From: an uncultured Lachnospiraceae bacterium
GTDB lineage: Bacteria > Bacillota > Clostridia > Lachnospirales > Lachnospiraceae
Direction: 5' to 3'
Length of the DNA: 17,282 nucleotides
NCBI GenBank assembly: GCA_910585635.1
Contig: CAJUFE010000021.1
Location: 52,567-69,848 of the forward strand
Position numbers and translations under genes: made by a program. Below, piece by piece: positions 14,259 to 17,282 of this stretch. Each line of letters begins with the position of its first letter. Positions within the stretch are counted from its first letter, which is position 1. The notes beneath the pieces are model-generated. The model ran no database searches and was not told the origin of the DNA. It saw only the letters and a program-made list of their open reading frames with translations.

Positions 14259-15290
14259 TCAGCCTAACTCAGCGAAGAACTTGATCGTCCTGACCATCTG
14301 GCTGGTGTAGGAGTTCTCATTGTCATACCATGAAACGACCTGTACTTCGTATAAGTCGTCCGCGATCTTGCTGACCATGGTCTGGGTGGCATCGAACAGG
14401 GAGCCGTACCGCATGCCGACAACGTCGGAGGAAACGATCGGATCCTCATTGTATCCGAAGGACTCGGAAGCAGCAGCCTTCATAGCGGCGTTGATGCCCT
14501 CTGCGGTCACGTCCGCGCCCTTGACCACTGCGGTCAGGATCGTGGTGGAGCCGGTGGTCACCGGTACACGCTGTGCGGAGCCGATCAGCTTGCCGTTCAG
14601 CTCGGGGATGACTAAGCCGATCGCCTTAGCAGCGCCGGTGCTGTTGGGAACGATGTTCGCAGCGCCAGCTCTGGCTCTCCGAAGGTCGCCCTTTCTGTGG
14701 GGACCGTCAAGGATCATCTGGTCGCCGGTGTAAGCGTGGATCGTGCTCATGATACCGGACTGGATCGGAGCATAGTCGTTTAACGCCTTAGCCATAGGAG
14801 CTAAGCAGTTGGTGGTACAGGAAGCTGCGGAGATGATCTTATCATCTGCGGTCAGGGTGTTCTCGTTCACGGAGAAAACGATGGTCTTTAAATCCTTGCC
14901 GGCAGGCGCGGAGATGACGACCTTCTTAGCACCGGCATCGATATGGGCCTGTGCTTTATCCTTGGAGCAGTAGAAACCGGTACACTCTAAGACGACATCT
15001 ACGCCTAACTCTCCCCAGGGAAGATCGGCTGCCTTCGGCTCTTTGTAGATCGTGATCTTCTTGCCGTCTACGATAATGGAATCCTCGCCAGCCTCTACGG
15101 TGTGCTTGCCCTCACCGATGTGTCCGCAGTATCCACCCTGAGCGGTGTCATACTTTAACAGGTTCGCCAGCATCTTCGGATCGGTCAGATCGTTGATCGC
15201 CACAACATCATAACCCTCTGCTCCGAACATCTGACGGAATGCCAGACGTCCGATACGTCCAAAACCATTGATCGCTACTTTTACTGCCAT
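14259..15290 (-). CDS. gap: Glyceraldehyde-3-phosphate dehydrogenase
   Basis: The 343-residue product oxidises glyceraldehyde 3-phosphate to 1,3-bisphosphoglycerate. The NAD-binding INGFGRIGR is at 7-15, and D34 after the second strand favours NAD over NADP. The catalytic C158 sits in SAASCTTNCLAP with partner H185. Length is slightly above the usual 330-340. CAGGAGGAA before the ATG is a strong ribosome binding site and a clean promoter lies 60-90 bp upstream, so gap heads the glycolytic transcript. Codon choice looks like a highly expressed gene. The 204 bp downstream contain a terminator-like hairpin and a twice-occurring GCTGTGAGCG (minus strand). Confidence 0.97.
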   Translation of the reverse strand: MAVKVAINGFGRIGRLAFRQMFGAEGYDVVAINDLTDPKMLANLLKYDTAQGGYCGHIGEGKHTVEAGEDSIIVDGKKITIYKEPKAADLPWGELGVDVVLECTGFYCSKDKAQAHIDAGAKKVVISAPAGKDLKTIVFSVNENTLTADDKIISAASCTTNCLAPMAKALNDYAPIQSGIMSTIHAYTGDQMILDGPHRKGDLRRARAGAANIVPNSTGAAKAIGLVIPELNGKLIGSAQRVPVTTGSTTILTAVVKGADVTAEGINAAMKAAASESFGYNEDPIVSSDVVGMRYGSLFDATQTMVSKIADDLYEVQVVSWYDNENSYTSQMVRTIKFFAELG

Positions 15291-15350
15291 GATTGATTCC
15301 TCCTGTTTCTTTGCTTTGTTAGTGTGTTAAATAATGATCAACCTTGTTTT

Positions 15351-15379
15351 ATTTTACCTGATCTCCCGGAAAATGGCAA
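15351..15379 (-). promoter_or_regulatory. gap promoter
   Basis: On the minus strand TTGCCA (15379-15374) and TAAAAT (15356-15351) are 17 bp apart. The leader is about 55 nt. No terminator separates it from the upstream symporter gene, so some read-through may occur. Confidence 0.65.
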
Positions 15380-15416
15380 GCCCTTTTTAGAAACTTTATG
15401 ATATATTAAGATTTTC

Positions 15417-17093
15417 CTATATCTCATTCTTCACATATCCGGCCAGATTATACGCATGGTCGGAGATCCGCTCCAGGTTATTGATGATATCTAAGAAGAT
15501 CACGCCGGAAGAGGAGTCGCATTTCCCGGTGGAAAGACGGTTGATATGCTCCTCCCGCATCTCCTCCTCTAAGTTGTCCACCTCGTCCTCATACTGGCTC
15601 ACCTTGCGCACATCGTCCATGTTCCCGGTCCGACGGGCTTCGATGGCATGGTAGAAGGACTTGTTGACGCTCTCCGTGATCACCTTCAGCTCCTCGACCA
15701 CCACGTCAGAGAAGCGGATCTGATGCTCTTTCATATAGTCGGCGGACTCGGCCATGTTCTCCGCATGGTCCCCCACCCGCTCGATATCGTTGATGCTGTA
15801 GAACAGGTTGTTCACCACCATCTTCTGGCGCTCGTTCAGGGACAGGTTATTGACCTTGATCAGATAATCGGTCAGCCTCTTCTCCAGCTTATTGATGGTC
15901 TGCTCCACCTCATAGACCTTTTCGGTGCCTTTACTGTCCGGATCGGTCAGGGCATCCATGGCCCGCCGCACATTCTCCAAGGTGATCCTGCCCATGTGGA
16001 TCACCTCTGTGGCAGCTACCTCGATTGCAAAGGCCGGGGACTCAAAGATACGCTGGTCCAGATGGCGGTAGATCTCCTCTTCTTCTCCTTCTCCCACATG
16101 GACCGGCTCGCTCTCCTTGCTCTCCTTCACAAAAAGAGCGGACAGCCTGACCAGTTGGTTGGCGAAGGGATAGAGCAGGACCGTGTTGGTCACGTTAAAG
16201 ATCGTGTGGAACATGGAGATCTGCACCGCGTTGATCGGGCCTAAGGCAAACTCCGGCAGGATAAAGGTGAGCAGATACATCCCCACCGCAAAGACGATGG
16301 CGCCCATAGTATTGAACATCAGATGGATAGCGGCGGCACGCTTCGCTGTCCGGTTGGCTCCGGCACTGGAGAGGACCGCGGTGACGCAGGTGCCGATATT
16401 CTGTCCCAAGGTGATGTAGATCGCCGCGCTCATGGACACCACGCCGTTCATGGCCAGGGTCTGCAAGATCCCCACCGACGCGGTAGAGCTCTGCAGGAGG
16501 GCCGTGATGATGGCCCCCGCCACGATCCCTAAGACCGGGTTGCCGCCCAGCACGCGGAAGATGTCCGCAAAGATCGGCGCGTCCGTATAGGGCTCGATCG
16601 CACCGGACATAAAGGTCAGGCCGATAAAGAGGAGGCCCACGCCGATGCAGATCTCCCCGGCCATGTTCATCTTCTGTTTTTTGGAAAAGGTCATCAGAAA
16701 CGCGCCGATCCCGGCCATCAGCGGCGCAAAGAAGGCCGGCTGGAGCATAGCGAAGGCATCCCCCAGGGAATTTAAGGAGACCATCCAGGCCGTGATCGTG
16801 GTACCGATATTGGCCCCCATGATAACGCCCACCGCCTGGGTCAGGTTCAGGATCCCTGCATTGACAAATCCGACTACCATGACCGTGGTAGCCGCGCTGC
16901 TGTGGAGGATCGCCGTGATCAGCGCCCCCAGGAGCACGCCCAGGGGCCGGTTGTTTGTGACCATCCCCAAAAACTGGTTCATCTTACTCCCGGCCGTCTT
17001 CTGCATGCCGTCGCCCATGATGTTCATCCCATAGAGGAACATCCCCAGGCCTCCAAGGAACTTGAATAGATTTGAAATGTCTTCGATCGCCAT
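15417..17093 (-). CDS. Na+/phosphate cotransporter with PhoU-like domain
   Basis: The 558-residue product is a NptA/PNaS-type sodium-phosphate symporter. Two inverted repeat halves are visible. The first has AILHSSAATTVMVVGF (61-76) and GANIGTT (93-99); the second has LLQSSTASVGIL (199-210) and GQNIGTC (230-236). The first half carries HSS where the family signature is normally QSS. About eight hydrophobic segments run to residue 325, then an acidic linker, and from about 345 to the end a cytoplasmic helical PhoU-like domain (EVEQTINKLEKRL, NDIERVGDHAENMAE, NNLERISDHAYNLAG). The start at 17093 has AGAGGTG close upstream; a longer frame to 17189 would place the start inside the promoter. It is monocistronic, upstream of gap. 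Phosphate as substrate is from family knowledge. Confidence 0.93.
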   Translation of the reverse strand: MAIEDISNLFKFLGGLGMFLYGMNIMGDGMQKTAGSKMNQFLGMVTNNRPLGVLLGALITAILHSSAATTVMVVGFVNAGILNLTQAVGVIMGANIGTTITAWMVSLNSLGDAFAMLQPAFFAPLMAGIGAFLMTFSKKQKMNMAGEICIGVGLLFIGLTFMSGAIEPYTDAPIFADIFRVLGGNPVLGIVAGAIITALLQSSTASVGILQTLAMNGVVSMSAAIYITLGQNIGTCVTAVLSSAGANRTAKRAAAIHLMFNTMGAIVFAVGMYLLTFILPEFALGPINAVQISMFHTIFNVTNTVLLYPFANQLVRLSALFVKESKESEPVHVGEGEEEEIYRHLDQRIFESPAFAIEVAATEVIHMGRITLENVRRAMDALTDPDSKGTEKVYEVEQTINKLEKRLTDYLIKVNNLSLNERQKMVVNNLFYSINDIERVGDHAENMAESADYMKEHQIRFSDVVVEELKVITESVNKSFYHAIEARRTGNMDDVRKVSQYEDEVDNLEEEMREEHINRLSTGKCDSSSGVIFLDIINNLERISDHAYNLAGYVKNEI

Positions 17094-17137
17094 ATGGCAC
17101 CTCTTTTGTTTTTTGTACTTTCGTCCGATACGCTCAC

Positions 17138-17147
17138 GCTCGCGAGC
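17138..17147. repeat. Palindrome in the symporter leader
   Basis: GCTCGCGAGC is a perfect 10-bp palindrome in the predicted 5' leader, about 45 bp before the start. It could form a small RNA hairpin or be a regulator site; short enough to be chance. Confidence 0.25.
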
Positions 17148-17159
17148 TGATACTCTTGT

Positions 17160-17189
17160 ATCATAACACAGAAGAGGGGGATCTTTCAA
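17160..17189 (-). promoter_or_regulatory. Promoter of the Na+/phosphate symporter gene
   Basis: On the minus strand TTGAAA (17189-17184) and TATGAT (17165-17160) are separated by 18 bp, giving a leader of about 60 nt. I saw no clear Pho box. Confidence 0.6.
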
Positions 17190-17244
17190 CAGAAAATGCG
17201 GCTCATGGCGCTTTATGATCCTTTATGGGTAACAGTTCAGACAC

Positions 17245-17274
17245 CCCCTAAAAAATATGACGAAATTTTAGAGG
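17245..17274. repeat. Hairpin near the right edge
   Basis: CCCCTAAAA and TTTTAGAGG are 9-base arms with one mismatch (a G-U pair in minus-strand RNA) around 12 nt. It could be the 3' end of an upstream minus-strand gene outside the window, but no clear U-tract follows. Confidence 0.25.
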
Positions 17275-17282
17275 CATACCAT

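Noticed and set aside
15648..16244. A 198-residue plus-strand frame opposite the symporter gene
   Set aside because: It is the antisense shadow of a well-recognised coding region, has His/Leu/Asp-rich composition and no ribosome binding site.
17094..17189. Thirty-two-residue N-terminal extension of the symporter
   Set aside because: It would start within the predicted promoter, is highly charged, and the ATG at 17093 has its own AGAGGTG site.
17194..17282. End of an insertion sequence at the right edge
   Set aside because: Only a short imperfect inverted repeat is visible, with no transposase or target duplication in the window.

Overview
This window looks like chromosome from a fairly GC-rich member of the Lachnospiraceae (Clostridium cluster XIVa type gut Firmicute). 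The evidence is strong AGGAGG-type ribosome binding sites, sigma-A style promoters in AT-rich gaps, a glycolytic run in the order gap-pgk-tpiA-gpmI, and a bacterial serpin lipoprotein. The taxonomic placement is inference from gene families and sequence style, not from a search. Nearly everything is on the minus strand; the only confident plus-strand gene is a LysR-type regulator.

Left to right: (1) 1-317 is the N-terminus of a putative lipoprotein that runs off the left edge, with its own promoter at 447-476. (2) 680-5788 is a branched-chain amino acid block: leuC-leuD on the minus strand, a divergent LysR-type regulator on the plus strand, then ilvN-ilvC on the minus strand converging on the regulator. 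The promoters predicted for leuC and ilvN carry the same ~37-nt element (27 of 37 positions identical, including TGTGGTTATGGA) at exactly the same distance from their -10 boxes. This is the best evidence here for a small regulon run by the LysR-type protein. (3) 6064-7248 is a lone AAA+/DUF4143 ATPase with duplicated AT-rich repeats in its promoter region. (4) 7361-9628 holds a HAD phosphatase with an unusual insertion and a surface serpin. The serpin leader contains four tandem 30-bp repeats and an opposing arm complementary to each of them. (5) 9970-15379 is the lower glycolysis cluster, transcribed gap, pgk, tpiA, gpmI, with hairpins in the spacers, an internal terminator between gap and pgk, and a 35-bp triplication between tpiA and gpmI. 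(6) 15417-17189 is a Na+/phosphate symporter with a PhoU-like tail and its own promoter.

The metabolic genes form two coherent themes: Leu/Val/Ile synthesis (acetohydroxyacid synthase regulatory subunit, ketol-acid reductoisomerase, isopropylmalate isomerase) and triose-phosphate glycolysis. I saw no insertion sequence, prophage, tRNA, rRNA or CRISPR array. The less ordinary parts are the shared leu/ilv operator, the repeat-rich serpin leader with orphan plus-strand terminators, and the triplicated spacer before gpmI.
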